A DNA stretch of 64,000 nt, from positions 1,701,313 to 1,765,312 of the forward strand of contig NZ_JACSPX010000001.1 in assembly GCF_014836945.1 (NCBI RefSeq), written 5' to 3'. The notes under the pieces were generated by a model. The model was not told the DNA's origin. It saw nothing but the letters and a program-made list of their open reading frames with translations, and did not search any database. This document shows, in pieces, positions 1-7,998 of this stretch. Position numbers and translations under genes: made by a program. This stretch comes from Microbacterium commune (lineage in GTDB: Bacteria > Actinomycetota > Actinomycetes > Actinomycetales > Microbacteriaceae). Within the stretch, counting starts at the first letter, position 1; every line of letters starts with the position of its first letter.

Positions 1-1004
1 GATGCCCGTACAAGAAGGTCTACTTCAACCACAAGACCGGCAAGGCCGAGAAGTGCACCATGTGCTATCCGCGCATCGAGGTCGGCCTGCCGACCGTGTG
101 CTCGGAGACCTGCGTGGGCCGGCTGCGCTACCTGGGACTCGTGCTGTACGACGCCGACCGGGTCGCGGAGGCTGCGGCGGTGGAGGACGAGCACGAGCTG
201 CTCGACGCGCAGCGCTCGGTGCTGCTCGACCCGCACGACCCGGCCGTGATCGAGGCGGCGCGTCGCGACGGCATCCCCGAGGACTGGATCGAGGCGGCCC
301 AGCGCAGCCCGGTCTGGCGCCTCATCCACGACTACGAGGTGGCGCTGCCGCTGCATCCGGAGTACCGCACCATGCCGATGGTCTGGTACATCCCGCCGCT
401 CTCGCCGGTGGTCGACGTGGTCACCGGCTCGGGCAACGACGGGGAGGATGCCCGAACGCTGTTCGCGGCGATCGACAAGCTGCGCATCCCGATCGGCTAC
501 CTCGCCGAGCTGTTCACCGCCGGCGACATCGGGCCGGTCGACGCGTCGCTGCGCAAGCTCGCCGCCATGCGCTCGTACATGCGCGGTGTGAGCATCGACG
601 ACGAGCGGGACGAGCGGATCGCGAACGCGGTCGGCATGACCGGCGCGGAGATCGAGGAGATGTACCGGCTGCTCGCGATCGCGAAGTACGAGGAGCGCTA
701 CGTCATCCCCACCGCGCACTCCGAGCGCGCGCACGAGCTCGAGGAGATGGCCTGCTCGCTCGACTACGACGGCGGGCCCGGCATGGGCGGCGCCGGCGGG
801 CCGTTCGGCGCGGCCAGCGGCACGTCGGTGCCGGTCGCGGTGGAGAACTTCCACGCGCTGGCCGACCGGCAGACCGCCGATCGGCCGTCCTCGCCCGGAC
901 GGGTCAACCTGCTCAACTGGGACGGCAACGGTCGTCCGAACGGGCTGTTCCCGCCCTCCGAGCGCGCCGAGCCGCGCCATTACGACGACGAGGAAGCGCC
1001 GTGA
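1..1004 (+). CDS. narH: Respiratory nitrate reductase beta subunit NarH (5' truncated by window edge)
   Basis: Iron-sulfur electron-transfer subunit of the membrane-bound nitrate reductase NarGHI; it passes electrons from the NarI hemes to the NarG molybdenum site. The open frame enters the window at base 3 with CPYKKVYFNHKTGKAEKC, followed by CYPRIEVGLPTVCSETCVGRLRYLG, both typical of the NarH ferredoxin-like region. The C-terminal part (VWYIPPLSPVVDVV, then AMRSYMRGV) also matches NarH. About 333 codons are present, so the N-terminal third lies outside. Its TGA overlaps the GTG of narJ, showing translational coupling. narG presumably lies just upstream. Confidence 0.96.
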   Translation, partial: CPYKKVYFNHKTGKAEKCTMCYPRIEVGLPTVCSETCVGRLRYLGLVLYDADRVAEAAAVEDEHELLDAQRSVLLDPHDPAVIEAARRDGIPEDWIEAAQRSPVWRLIHDYEVALPLHPEYRTMPMVWYIPPLSPVVDVVTGSGNDGEDARTLFAAIDKLRIPIGYLAELFTAGDIGPVDASLRKLAAMRSYMRGVSIDDERDERIANAVGMTGAEIEEMYRLLAIAKYEERYVIPTAHSERAHELEEMACSLDYDGGPGMGGAGGPFGAASGTSVPVAVENFHALADRQTADRPSSPGRVNLLNWDGNGRPNGLFPPSERAEPRHYDDEEAP

Positions 1005-1690
1005 GCACCGTCCTTCCCCCTCGCGTCACCCCGCGCCGACGGCTGCCGGATGCCCTGGCGCCGGCATCCCTCACCGGCCCGCAGCGGCAGACCGTGCACA
1101 TGCTCGCGTCTCTGCTGCTGGACTACCCCGACGCGCAGTGGTTCGCGCGGCTCGACGTCTTCGAGGCGCACACCGCCGCACTGCCGACGGTCATCGCCGA
1201 GCCGCTGCAGCAGTTCCTGCAGCAGGCGCGGGACGCCGGAGCGTCCGACTGGCAGCAGCGCTACGTGAACACCTTCGACCTCAAGCGCAAGTGCTCGCTG
1301 TACCTCAGCTACTACGCGACCGGCGACACCCGCCGCCGCGGCACGGCGCTCGTCACGTTCCTCGACGCGTACCGCGCCGCGGGGTGGGAGTTCGACGCGG
1401 CCGAGCTGCCCGACTACCTGCCCGCGGTGCTGGAGTTCTCGGCGCGGTCGCAGTCGGAGGTCGCCGACGCCGTGCTCGCCGCGCACCGCGAGGGCATCGA
1501 GGTGCTGCGTGCCGCGCTCGAGGGGATGGACAGCCCGTGGGCCGAGGTCGTGCGCGCGGTCACGCTGTCGCTGCCGAAGGTCGACCAGCGCACCCGCGAG
1601 CGCGTGCTCGCACTCGTCAACGAGGGCCCGCCGACCGAGACGGTCGGGATGAGCCTGCCGATGCCCGCCTTCCGCCGAACCGGAGAGTGA
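1001..1690 (+). CDS. narJ: Nitrate reductase molybdenum cofactor assembly chaperone NarJ
   Basis: NarJ is a cytoplasmic chaperone that holds apo-NarGH while the molybdenum cofactor is inserted, before membrane attachment to NarI. The GTG at 1001 overlaps the narH stop (GTGA) and gives 229 residues, the usual size. The TorD/NarJ-type helical fold is suggested by LASLLLDYPDAQW near the N-terminus, YVNTFDLKRKCSLYLSYY in the middle and LPDYLPAVLEF. The much longer open frame starting at base 2 is an out-of-frame extension through narH and was not used. Position between narH and narI is the canonical narGHJI order. Confidence 0.95.
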   Translation: MSTVLPPRVTPRRRLPDALAPASLTGPQRQTVHMLASLLLDYPDAQWFARLDVFEAHTAALPTVIAEPLQQFLQQARDAGASDWQQRYVNTFDLKRKCSLYLSYYATGDTRRRGTALVTFLDAYRAAGWEFDAAELPDYLPAVLEFSARSQSEVADAVLAAHREGIEVLRAALEGMDSPWAEVVRAVTLSLPKVDQRTRERVLALVNEGPPTETVGMSLPMPAFRRTGE

Positions 1691-1692
1691 TC

Positions 1693-2451
1693 ATGAACAC
1701 CATGCCGTTCCTGCTCTGGGTGGCGCTGCCGTACGTGTGCGCGGCCGTGTTCATCCTCGGACACATCTGGCGCTACCGGTACGACAAGTTCGGCTGGACG
1801 ACGCGCTCGTCGCAGAGCTACGAGAACCGGATGCTGCGCTGGGGATCGCCGATGTTCCACCTCGGCATCCTCATGGTCATCGCCGGCCACGTCGTCGGCC
1901 TGCTCATCCCACGCGAATGGCTGTACGCCATCGGGATCAGCGAGGAGATCTACCATATCGGCGCGACCGTGCTCGGCTCGTTCGCCGCCGTGCTCACCCT
2001 CGCCGGTCTCGCCATCCTCGTCTTCCGCCGCCGCACCGTGCCCGCCGTGTTCCTCGCGACGACCGTGATGGACAAGGTGATGTTCGTCTTCCTCGGCGCC
2101 ACGCTGGCGTTCGGCACGCTCGCGACCTTCGTGTACCAGGTGTTCGGATCGGGGTTCCACTACCGCGAGACGATCTCGCCGTGGATGCGCGAGCTGATGA
2201 TCTTCCGCCCTCGGCCCGAGCTCATGCTCGAGGTGCCGCTGCTGTTCCAGCTGCACGTCATCACGGCCTGCCTGCTGTTCGCCCTGTGGCCGTTCACCCG
2301 GCTCGTGCACGTGTTCTCGGCGCCGGTCGGCTACCTGTTCCGGCCGTACATCGTGTACCGCTCGCGTGACGACCACCGCGGGTCGCAGTCGCCGAAGCGG
2401 GGTTGGGATCCGGTGTCGACGCCGGACCCGGCGCGGCTGCGGCGTCCCTGA
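1693..2451 (+). CDS. narI: Respiratory nitrate reductase gamma subunit NarI
   Basis: NarI is the cytochrome b membrane anchor that oxidises quinol and feeds electrons to NarH. The ATG at 1693 lies 2 bases after the narJ stop and gives 252 residues. Several hydrophobic segments are visible (PFLLWVALPYVCAAVFILGH, MFHLGILMVIAGHVVGLL, YHIGATVLGSFAAVLTLAG, MLEVPLLFQLHVITACLLF). Histidines in FHLGILMVIAGH and LQLHVITACL-like positions fit heme b ligands. The tail is polar and ends at the first hairpin downstream. Last gene of the nar operon in this window. Confidence 0.95.
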   Translation: MNTMPFLLWVALPYVCAAVFILGHIWRYRYDKFGWTTRSSQSYENRMLRWGSPMFHLGILMVIAGHVVGLLIPREWLYAIGISEEIYHIGATVLGSFAAVLTLAGLAILVFRRRTVPAVFLATTVMDKVMFVFLGATLAFGTLATFVYQVFGSGFHYRETISPWMRELMIFRPRPELMLEVPLLFQLHVITACLLFALWPFTRLVHVFSAPVGYLFRPYIVYRSRDDHRGSQSPKRGWDPVSTPDPARLRRP

Positions 2452-2469
2452 CGTCCCTGGTCGGGACGT
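2451..2469 (+). terminator. Hairpin directly after narI
   Basis: ACGTCCC (2451-2457) pairs with GGGACGT (2463-2469) around a 5-base loop, starting on the last base of the narI stop codon. There is no T-run, as is common for actinobacterial hairpin terminators. It lies between convergent narI and modC. Confidence 0.45.
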
Positions 2470-2501
2470 TCTGGAGGTTTCTGGAAACGGGGCCGGGCTC
2501 C

Positions 2502-2581
2502 GGGACGTTCCCTTCGTTCGCAGAACGGGTGCCCCTCCCGCTTCGCGGGTCCCTCCCCGATGCTCACTCCGGGAACGTCCC
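2502..2581. repeat. Inverted repeat GGGACGTTCCC enclosing a second hairpin
   Basis: GGGACGTTCCC (2502-2512) and its exact reverse complement (2571-2581) flank 58 bases that contain a perfect inner hairpin CCCGC-TTC-GCGGG (2537-2549). A third partial copy, GGGACGTTCT, is at 2463. The nested structure fills the 200 bp between convergent narI and modC and may terminate both transcripts or be a dispersed palindromic element. Confidence 0.5.
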
Positions 2582-2651
2582 TACGCCCTACTCGGTGTGC
2601 AGCCGGGGCGGCGGTGGGGAGTGAAGAAAGGAGAAAGGGGGGGAGAAGGGG

Positions 2652-3359
2652 TCAGCGGGTGGCGGCTACCGCCTGGGTGAAGGGGGTGTCCGGGGTGGCC
2701 AGCACTTCGTGGAGGGGGCCCTCTTGGGTGACGCGGCCGTGCTCGAGGATGAGCAGGTGATCCGCCAGGGCGTGAGCGTCGGCGACCGTGTGCGAGACGA
2801 CGATCGTCGTGGTGCCGTGCAGCTGGTCGTGCACGACCTCGCGCAGCTGCGCGGCGGCGAGCACGTCGAGCGAGCTGAACGGCTCATCCAGCAACAGCAG
2901 CCGCGGGCGCGCCGCGAGGGCGCGGGCGAGGGCGACGCGCTGACGCTGACCGCCGGAGAGCTGATCCGGGCGGCGATCACCGTGTCCGGGCAGCCCGATG
3001 TGCGGCATCCACTCGGCGGCGACCGCGACCGCCTCGGCGCGCGACGAACCTGCCGACCGCGCGGCGAACGCGATGTTGCCGATGGCGGTCATGTGCGGAA
3101 ACAGCAGCGGGTCCTGCCCGAGCAGGCCGATCGCGCGCCGCGACGGGGGAATGTGTCGCGTGGCATCCGCCAGCCGATCGCCGTCGATGTCGACGTGCCC
3201 GGCGTCGAGACGGGTGAGACCCGAGATGGCATCCAGCAGCGTCGTCTTGCCGGCACCGCTGGGGCCCATCACCGCGAGCACGTCGCCGGGACTCAGCGAC
3301 AGGCGCACGTCGAGCTCGGCGTGGTCGACGATCACGTGCGCGTCGAGAGCGCCCGTCAC
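2652..3359 (-). CDS. modC: Molybdate ABC transporter ATP-binding protein ModC (short form without Mop domain)
   Basis: ATPase that powers molybdate import with ModB and ModA. Walker A GPSGAGKTT lies near residue 30, the signature is LSGGQRQRVALARAL, and Walker B is LLLLDEPFSSLD, followed by the switch histidine in VVSHT. The start is set at GTG 3359, which overlaps the modB TGA; the longer open frame runs antisense-like through modB. At 235 residues it lacks the C-terminal TOBE/Mop domain of typical ~350-residue ModC proteins. A Mop-like domain is instead found in the first gene of the same operon. Last gene of the operon. Confidence 0.9.
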   Translation of the reverse strand: MTGALDAHVIVDHAELDVRLSLSPGDVLAVMGPSGAGKTTLLDAISGLTRLDAGHVDIDGDRLADATRHIPPSRRAIGLLGQDPLLFPHMTAIGNIAFAARSAGSSRAEAVAVAAEWMPHIGLPGHGDRRPDQLSGGQRQRVALARALAARPRLLLLDEPFSSLDVLAAAQLREVVHDQLHGTTTIVVSHTVADAHALADHLLILEHGRVTQEGPLHEVLATPDTPFTQAVAATR

Positions 3360-4210
3360 TTCAGCGCTCCCGGTCGCCACGCGCGCACGAGCAGCAGCAC
3401 CACGACCGCGGTCGCCAGCAGCAGGATCGACAGCGCCACCGCCGTCTCGCGCCCGGTGCCCGCCCCGTTGAACGCCGTGTAGATCGCCAGCGGCATCGTC
3501 TGGGTCACCCCGGGGGCGTTGCCGGCGAACAGCGCCGTGGCCCCGAACTCGCCGATCGCCCGAGCGAAGCACAGGATCACGCCCACGACGATGCCGGGCG
3601 CCGCGAGCGGCAGCGTCACCCGCCACAGCACCCGCCACGGCCTCGCGCCCAGCGTCGCCGCGGTGCGCTCGTATCGGCCGCCGACGCTGCGGATGGTGCC
3701 CTCGACCGCGAGCACGAGGAACGGCAGGGCGACGAACGCCTGCGCCAGCACGACCGCCGTCGGGGTGAACGGCAGGGTCACGTCGAAGGCATCAGACAGC
3801 ATCCGGCCGATCGGACTGGTCCTGCCGAACAGGAACAGCAGCGCAACGCCGCCGACCATCGGCGGCAGCACGAGCGGCACCGCGACGAGCGCGCGCAGCA
3901 GGGCGGACACCCGAGGACCCGAACGCGCCATCAGCAGCGCCAGCGGAAGACCGAGCACCAGGCAGAGCGCCGTGGCGGCCAGACCGCTGAGGAGCGACAG
4001 GCGCAGCGCGTCGACGGCGACCGGAGAGGTGATGTCCTGCCACAGCGTCGCCCAGGACGCGCGGGTCACCAGCGCCAGCAGCGGCAGGATCAGCAGCAGA
4101 ACGCCCAGCACCGCCGGGGCGATCAGCGTGAAAGGCGTGCCGGTGCCGGTGTCGCGGATGCCGCCGCGGCGCGTGGTCGAGCGACGATCGGTGGTGGGGA
4201 GCGCCGTCAC
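3356..4210 (-). CDS. modB: Molybdate ABC transporter permease ModB
   Basis: Membrane channel subunit of the molybdate importer. The 284-residue protein has a polar N-terminus and then a hydrophobic helix (FTLIAPAVLGVLLLILPLLALV) and further membrane segments. The ABC-contact loop AATLGARPWRVLWRVTLPLA matches the EAA motif of this family, and FARAIGEFGATALF is a ModB/CysT-type signature. It overlaps modA upstream and modC downstream by 4 bases each, so the three are translationally coupled. Confidence 0.93.
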   Translation of the reverse strand: MTALPTTDRRSTTRRGGIRDTGTGTPFTLIAPAVLGVLLLILPLLALVTRASWATLWQDITSPVAVDALRLSLLSGLAATALCLVLGLPLALLMARSGPRVSALLRALVAVPLVLPPMVGGVALLFLFGRTSPIGRMLSDAFDVTLPFTPTAVVLAQAFVALPFLVLAVEGTIRSVGGRYERTAATLGARPWRVLWRVTLPLAAPGIVVGVILCFARAIGEFGATALFAGNAPGVTQTMPLAIYTAFNGAGTGRETAVALSILLLATAVVVLLLVRAWRPGALK

Positions 4211-5004
4211 GGTGCCCCGAATCCGAGCCGCTGCAGGATCCGCTGCCCCTCGGGTCCGCGCACGAAGGCGGTGAAGAGGGCGGCCGCCTCGCCCGCATCC
4301 TCCAGCGTCACGATCGGATAGCGGTTGACGACCTGGTCCGCGCCATCCGGTGCGAAACTCTGCACCGCATCGTCGCCCACCACATCGGTGGCGTAGACGA
4401 TTCCGGCATCCGCTTCTCCGGTGGCGACCTTCTGCAGCACCGCAGTGACGTTCTGCTCGAGACTCGCCGCGGAGACCCGCACATCCGCGGTCTCGAGCAG
4501 CGTGGCGGTCGCCGCGCCGCAGGGCACCTGAGGGGCGCAGAGCACGGTCACGACGTCGGCGAGGTCCGCGAGGGTCTCGACGTCGCCGGGATTTCCGGCC
4601 GGCACGGCCACGACCAGCGTGTTCGTGGCGAACAGCTGCGGGCCGGCCGCCAGCCCGCTGTCGACGAGCGACTGCATGCTGCGCTCATCGGCCGTGGCGA
4701 GCACGTCGGCCTGCGCGCCCTCGATCAGCTGCGTCACCAGGGTGCTCGAGCCGTCGTAGACGATCGGGTTCACGGTGACGGCGGGGTGCTGCTGCTCGAA
4801 CGACTCCGCGATCTCGTCGAACGCGGTGCGCAGCGACGCGGCGGCGAACACCGTCACCTCCCCGGTCGCACCGGTCTGCTCGATACCCGGTCCGGAGTCC
4901 TCGCCGTTCGGGTCGAGGCTGTCACCCCCGCGCGCCGCCGGCGTGCATCCGGTGAGCAGCAGTACGCCGAGCAGCGCGGCGATCCCGACCACCCGCGACC
5001 TCAC
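4207..5004 (-). CDS. modA: Molybdate-binding lipoprotein ModA
   Basis: Extracellular substrate-binding protein of the molybdate importer. GTG 5004 was chosen because it overlaps the TGA of the upstream regulator and begins directly with a lipoprotein signal (VVGIAALLGVLLLTGC, lipobox LTGC). Molybdate-binding features follow: VFAAASLRTAF, YDGSSTLVTQL and GIVYATDV. It has 265 residues, normal for ModA. The longer frame upstream runs through the regulator in another reading and is not coding. Confidence 0.93.
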   Translation of the reverse strand: MRSRVVGIAALLGVLLLTGCTPAARGGDSLDPNGEDSGPGIEQTGATGEVTVFAAASLRTAFDEIAESFEQQHPAVTVNPIVYDGSSTLVTQLIEGAQADVLATADERSMQSLVDSGLAAGPQLFATNTLVVAVPAGNPGDVETLADLADVVTVLCAPQVPCGAATATLLETADVRVSAASLEQNVTAVLQKVATGEADAGIVYATDVVGDDAVQSFAPDGADQVVNRYPIVTLEDAGEAAALFTAFVRGPEGQRILQRLGFGAP

Positions 5005-5402
5005 CGCCGCATCTCCTTCGGCGTCTCGATGACCACATTCGTCGCCTTGATCACGGCGGACGCGAGCGAACCGGGCTGCAGATCGAGCTGCCGGGCGGCC
5101 TCGGCCGACAGCAGCGAGACCACGCGATGCGGACCGGCCTGGATGTCGACCTGGGCCATCACGCCGTCGATCTGCACCCGGGTGACCAGCCCCGTGAAGC
5201 GATTGCGCGCGCTGGAGAACGGGTCGGAGTCGTCTGCGGGCGCGTCGGCCAGGCGCTGAGCGTGCTCGGCGAGAGCGGCCCCGGGGATGCGGGCGGGGGA
5301 GTCGCCGGTCACCGGCAGCGCCCCGTGGTCGATCCAGCGCCGCACCGTGTCGTCGCTCACGCCGAGCAGACGGGCCGCGTCGGCGATGCGATATGAGGTC
5401 AT
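5001..5402 (-). CDS. HTH-Mop (TOBE) molybdate-responsive protein
   Basis: 133 residues. The N-terminus (YRIADAARLLGVSDDTVRRWIDHGALPV) is an excisionase/MerR-like DNA-binding helix-turn-helix. The C-terminal ~65 residues (ARNRFTGLVTRVQIDGVMAQVDIQAG, then VSLLSAEAARQLDLQPGS) match a molybdate-binding Mop/TOBE domain. This architecture is known from small actinobacterial molybdenum regulators or storage proteins. It is the first gene of the mod operon and overlaps modA. I infer that it senses molybdate and may control modABC or the divergent cofactor genes; it may also supply the Mop domain that ModC lacks. Confidence 0.85.
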   Translation of the reverse strand: MTSYRIADAARLLGVSDDTVRRWIDHGALPVTGDSPARIPGAALAEHAQRLADAPADDSDPFSSARNRFTGLVTRVQIDGVMAQVDIQAGPHRVVSLLSAEAARQLDLQPGSLASAVIKATNVVIETPKEMRR

Positions 5403-5546
5403 GAGCCGACTCTAGCCACGGTGCTCCCGCATCCGGGTGCGTTGGGCGAGAAAAACGCCGCATCTGCGGAACCTCGGTCCCGGGGTGCGGGCTTTCCCCG
5501 GCGAGCGGTGCTGGCCCGCCGCCGACGAGGACCGTACGCTCGGAGT

Positions 5547-6650
5547 ATGCCCCTGCCGCCCCTCGTCGAGCCCGTCGAGGCCCTGAGCGACGCCGAGCGC
5601 GTGCGCACCGCGCGCCACCATGTTCTCGCCGGGCTGGGTGAGATCGGGCAGCGCCGCCTGCACGCCGCCCACGTCGCGGTCGTCGGGGCTGGGGGACTCG
5701 GTGCGCCCGTCGTGCTCGCGCTCGCCGCAGCGGGGATCGGAACCCTGACGATCATCGACGATGACGACGTCGAGCTGTCCAACCTCCAGCGCCAGGTGAT
5801 GCACCGGCTCGATGATGTCGGCAGGCCGAAGGTCGACAGTGCCGTGCGCGTCGCGGCCGACCTCTCACCCGAGACCGTCGTCAGACCGGTGCGCGCGCGG
5901 CTGGCATCCGGCAACGCGGCAGACCTGCTGGCGGGAGCCGACCTGGTGATCGACGGCACCGACACGTTCGAGACGCGCCTGGTGGTCGCCGCCGCCGCCG
6001 AGCGGCTGGGCATCCCGCTGGTGTGGGGCGTCATCCAGGAGTTCGCCGCGCAGATCACGGTTTTCTGGTCGTCGCCGCCGGAGGGCGTCGACGCCGTCGT
6101 GCTGAGCGATCTGTATCCGGAGGGCAGCGTGGGCGAGCTGCCCACGTGCGCCGCGGTCGGGGTGTTCGGAGCGCTCTGCCTGCAGGCCGGGTCGATCCTC
6201 GCGATGGAGGCGATCAAGCTCATCGCCGGCATCGGCGACCCGCTGCTGGGCAGAGTGCTCGTCATCGACGCGCTGCGCGCCAAGATGGGTGAGGTGCCGC
6301 TGCGTCCGACTCGAGCTCGCGCTCGGGCGGTGCCGGAGCCCGAGGCGAAGCGGACGATTCCGCACATCGCGGTCGCCGACCTCGTCGTCGAGTCTCAGGC
6401 GGGTGCGCTGCTGCTCGACGTGCGGGAAGATGCCGAGGTCGCCACCGGCATGATCCCCGATGCCACCCACCTGCCCCTCGCGCGGGTGCTCGCCGACCCC
6501 GGCGCGATCGACGGCGAGCGGATCGTCGTGATCTGCCAGGCCGGGGTGCGCGCGCGGCGTGCGGCGGAAGCCCTGCGTGCTGCCGGCCGCGACGCCGTGG
6601 TGCTCTCCGGCGGCATGGACGCCTGGACCGCGCAGGAGCCCACCCCATGA
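5547..6650 (+). CDS. moeZ: ThiF/MoeB-type adenylyltransferase fused to a rhodanese domain (MoeZ-like)
   Basis: E1-like enzyme that adenylates and then sulfurates the C-terminal GG of MoaD-type sulfur carriers. Residues ~1-240 carry the nucleotide-binding motif VAVVGAGGLGAPV and the DDDDVELSNLQRQ stretch of MoeB/ThiF. Residues ~275-367 are a rhodanese domain with the active-site loop CQAGVR and a final GGMDAW. Start ATG 5547 (367 residues) is preceded by a -10-like TACGCT, and a leaderless transcript is possible. The usual zinc CxxC pairs of MoeB are not evident. It heads the forward cofactor operon. Confidence 0.88.
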   Translation: MPLPPLVEPVEALSDAERVRTARHHVLAGLGEIGQRRLHAAHVAVVGAGGLGAPVVLALAAAGIGTLTIIDDDDVELSNLQRQVMHRLDDVGRPKVDSAVRVAADLSPETVVRPVRARLASGNAADLLAGADLVIDGTDTFETRLVVAAAAERLGIPLVWGVIQEFAAQITVFWSSPPEGVDAVVLSDLYPEGSVGELPTCAAVGVFGALCLQAGSILAMEAIKLIAGIGDPLLGRVLVIDALRAKMGEVPLRPTRARARAVPEPEAKRTIPHIAVADLVVESQAGALLLDVREDAEVATGMIPDATHLPLARVLADPGAIDGERIVVICQAGVRARRAAEALRAAGRDAVVLSGGMDAWTAQEPTP

Positions 6651-6663
6651 CCCCCGCTTCTCC

Positions 6664-6722
6664 CTCCGGTATGAGTTTGTGCCGCCGTTGCGCGCCGCGA
6701 ACGGCACGAACTCATACCGGAG
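6664..6722. repeat. 21-bp inverted repeat (hairpin) between moeZ and moeA
   Basis: Arm 6664-6684 contains GGTATGAGTTTGTGCCG and arm 6702-6722 contains CGGCACGAACTCATACC. They pair over 21 bp with one G-T mismatch around a 17-base loop. The element is unusually long and non-coding. It could terminate moeZ transcription, but the AT-containing palindromic arms look more like a mobile or repetitive palindromic unit than a terminator. Confidence 0.7.
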
Positions 6723-6771
6723 CGAGGCAGCGGGTGGGGGTGTGGGGATGGCGACGGGAGGAGGACCACGC

Positions 6772-7998
6772 ATGAGAACCGTCGAAGAGCAGCTCGAGAT
6801 CGTGCTCGCACAGGTGCGGCAGCGCCCGCCCATCACCGTGCCGCTCGATGACGCGCACGGTCTGACCCTGGCATCCGACGCGCACGCGGCCTCCGCCGTG
6901 CCCGTCTTCGACAACTCCGCCATGGACGGCTTCGCCGTGCGCTGGGCGGATGTCGCGGACGCGACGCCCCAACATCCGGTCACGCTGCGCGTCGTCGCCG
7001 ACATCCCCGCCGGCAGCGCGATCGACCCGGCGATCGCGCCCGGAGAGGCCGCGCGGATCATGACCGGCTCGCCGACGCCGACCGACGCCGACGCGATCGT
7101 GCCGTTCGAAGACACCGCCGGGGGCCTCGCCGACTCGCTCCAGACGGCGGTCGTGCAGCGCGCGCCCAGGGCGCAGAACGCGCACATCCGTCGCGCCGGT
7201 GCCGATATCAGCGCCGGTGCGGTCGTGCTCGGCGCGGGAACCCTGCTCGGTCCGTGGCAGCTGGCGGCTCTGGCATCCGCTGGCACCTCGCACGTCGAGG
7301 TCGCCCCCCGACCCCGGGTCGCGATCGTGTCGACCGGCTCCGAGCTCGTCGCACCTGGCACGCCGCTGCAGCGCGGACAGATCCCCGAGTCCAACGGCAT
7401 CCTGCTCGCCGGGCTCGCCGCAGAGGCCGGCGCCGCGATCGTGCTGCGCCGCGTCGTCGACGACGAGGGCGACGGGCCCGCCGACGCTGTCGCCGAGGCG
7501 AGACGGCTCGGCGCCGACGCGATCATCTTCTCCGGCGGCGTCAGCGCCGGGGCCTACGAGGTCGTCAGACAGAGCCTCGGCGACGCCATGGAGTTCACGA
7601 AGATCGCCATGCAGCCCGGCAAGCCGCAGGGTTTCGGCGCCGCCGCCGACGGGATGCTGATGTTCGGCCTTCCCGGCAACCCCGTCAGCGCCGCAGTGTC
7701 GTTCGAGGTCTTCGTGCGCCCCGCCCTGCTGCGCATGCAGGCGCGCAGCGCCATCCACCGGCCCCGCAAGCACCTGGCCGCCGGCGTCGACTGGCGCACC
7801 CCGCCCGCGCGCCGACAGTACCTTCCCGCCGTGATCGACCGCACCGACCCGGCCCGCCCGGTCGTGCGCCCGGCGACCGCCGGCGGGTCGGGTTCGCACC
7901 TCAGCGTGGGGCTCGGCGCGGCCGAGGCCTATGCGATCGTCCCCGCCGAGACGGAGCAGGTCTCCGTCGGCGACCTCATCGAAGTCATGGAGCTGTGA
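6772..7998 (+). CDS. moeA: Molybdopterin molybdenumtransferase MoeA
   Basis: Inserts molybdate into adenylated molybdopterin, the last step of cofactor synthesis. 408 residues from ATG 6772, which has a strong GGGAGGAGG about 8 bases upstream; the longer frame reads through the hairpin. Diagnostic stretches are FDNSAMDGFAVRW, RIMTGSPTPTDAD, STGSELV, GQIPESNG, MQPGKPQGFG and GLPGNPVSA. The C-terminal beta domain ends in EQVSVGDLIEVMEL. The stop overlaps the moaC start (ATGA). Confidence 0.95.
   Translation: MRTVEEQLEIVLAQVRQRPPITVPLDDAHGLTLASDAHAASAVPVFDNSAMDGFAVRWADVADATPQHPVTLRVVADIPAGSAIDPAIAPGEAARIMTGSPTPTDADAIVPFEDTAGGLADSLQTAVVQRAPRAQNAHIRRAGADISAGAVVLGAGTLLGPWQLAALASAGTSHVEVAPRPRVAIVSTGSELVAPGTPLQRGQIPESNGILLAGLAAEAGAAIVLRRVVDDEGDGPADAVAEARRLGADAIIFSGGVSAGAYEVVRQSLGDAMEFTKIAMQPGKPQGFGAAADGMLMFGLPGNPVSAAVSFEVFVRPALLRMQARSAIHRPRKHLAAGVDWRTPPARRQYLPAVIDRTDPARPVVRPATAGGSGSHLSVGLGAAEAYAIVPAETEQVSVGDLIEVMEL

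Noticed and set aside
2..1000. Long arginine-rich forward frame from base 2 joined to NarJ
   Set aside because: It is out of frame with NarH; only the NarJ part from 1001 is real.
5865..7526. Long leftward frame spanning moeZ and moeA, which reads through the palindrome
   Set aside because: Composition is a shadow of two confident genes; its only repeat-like peptide comes from the palindrome arms.
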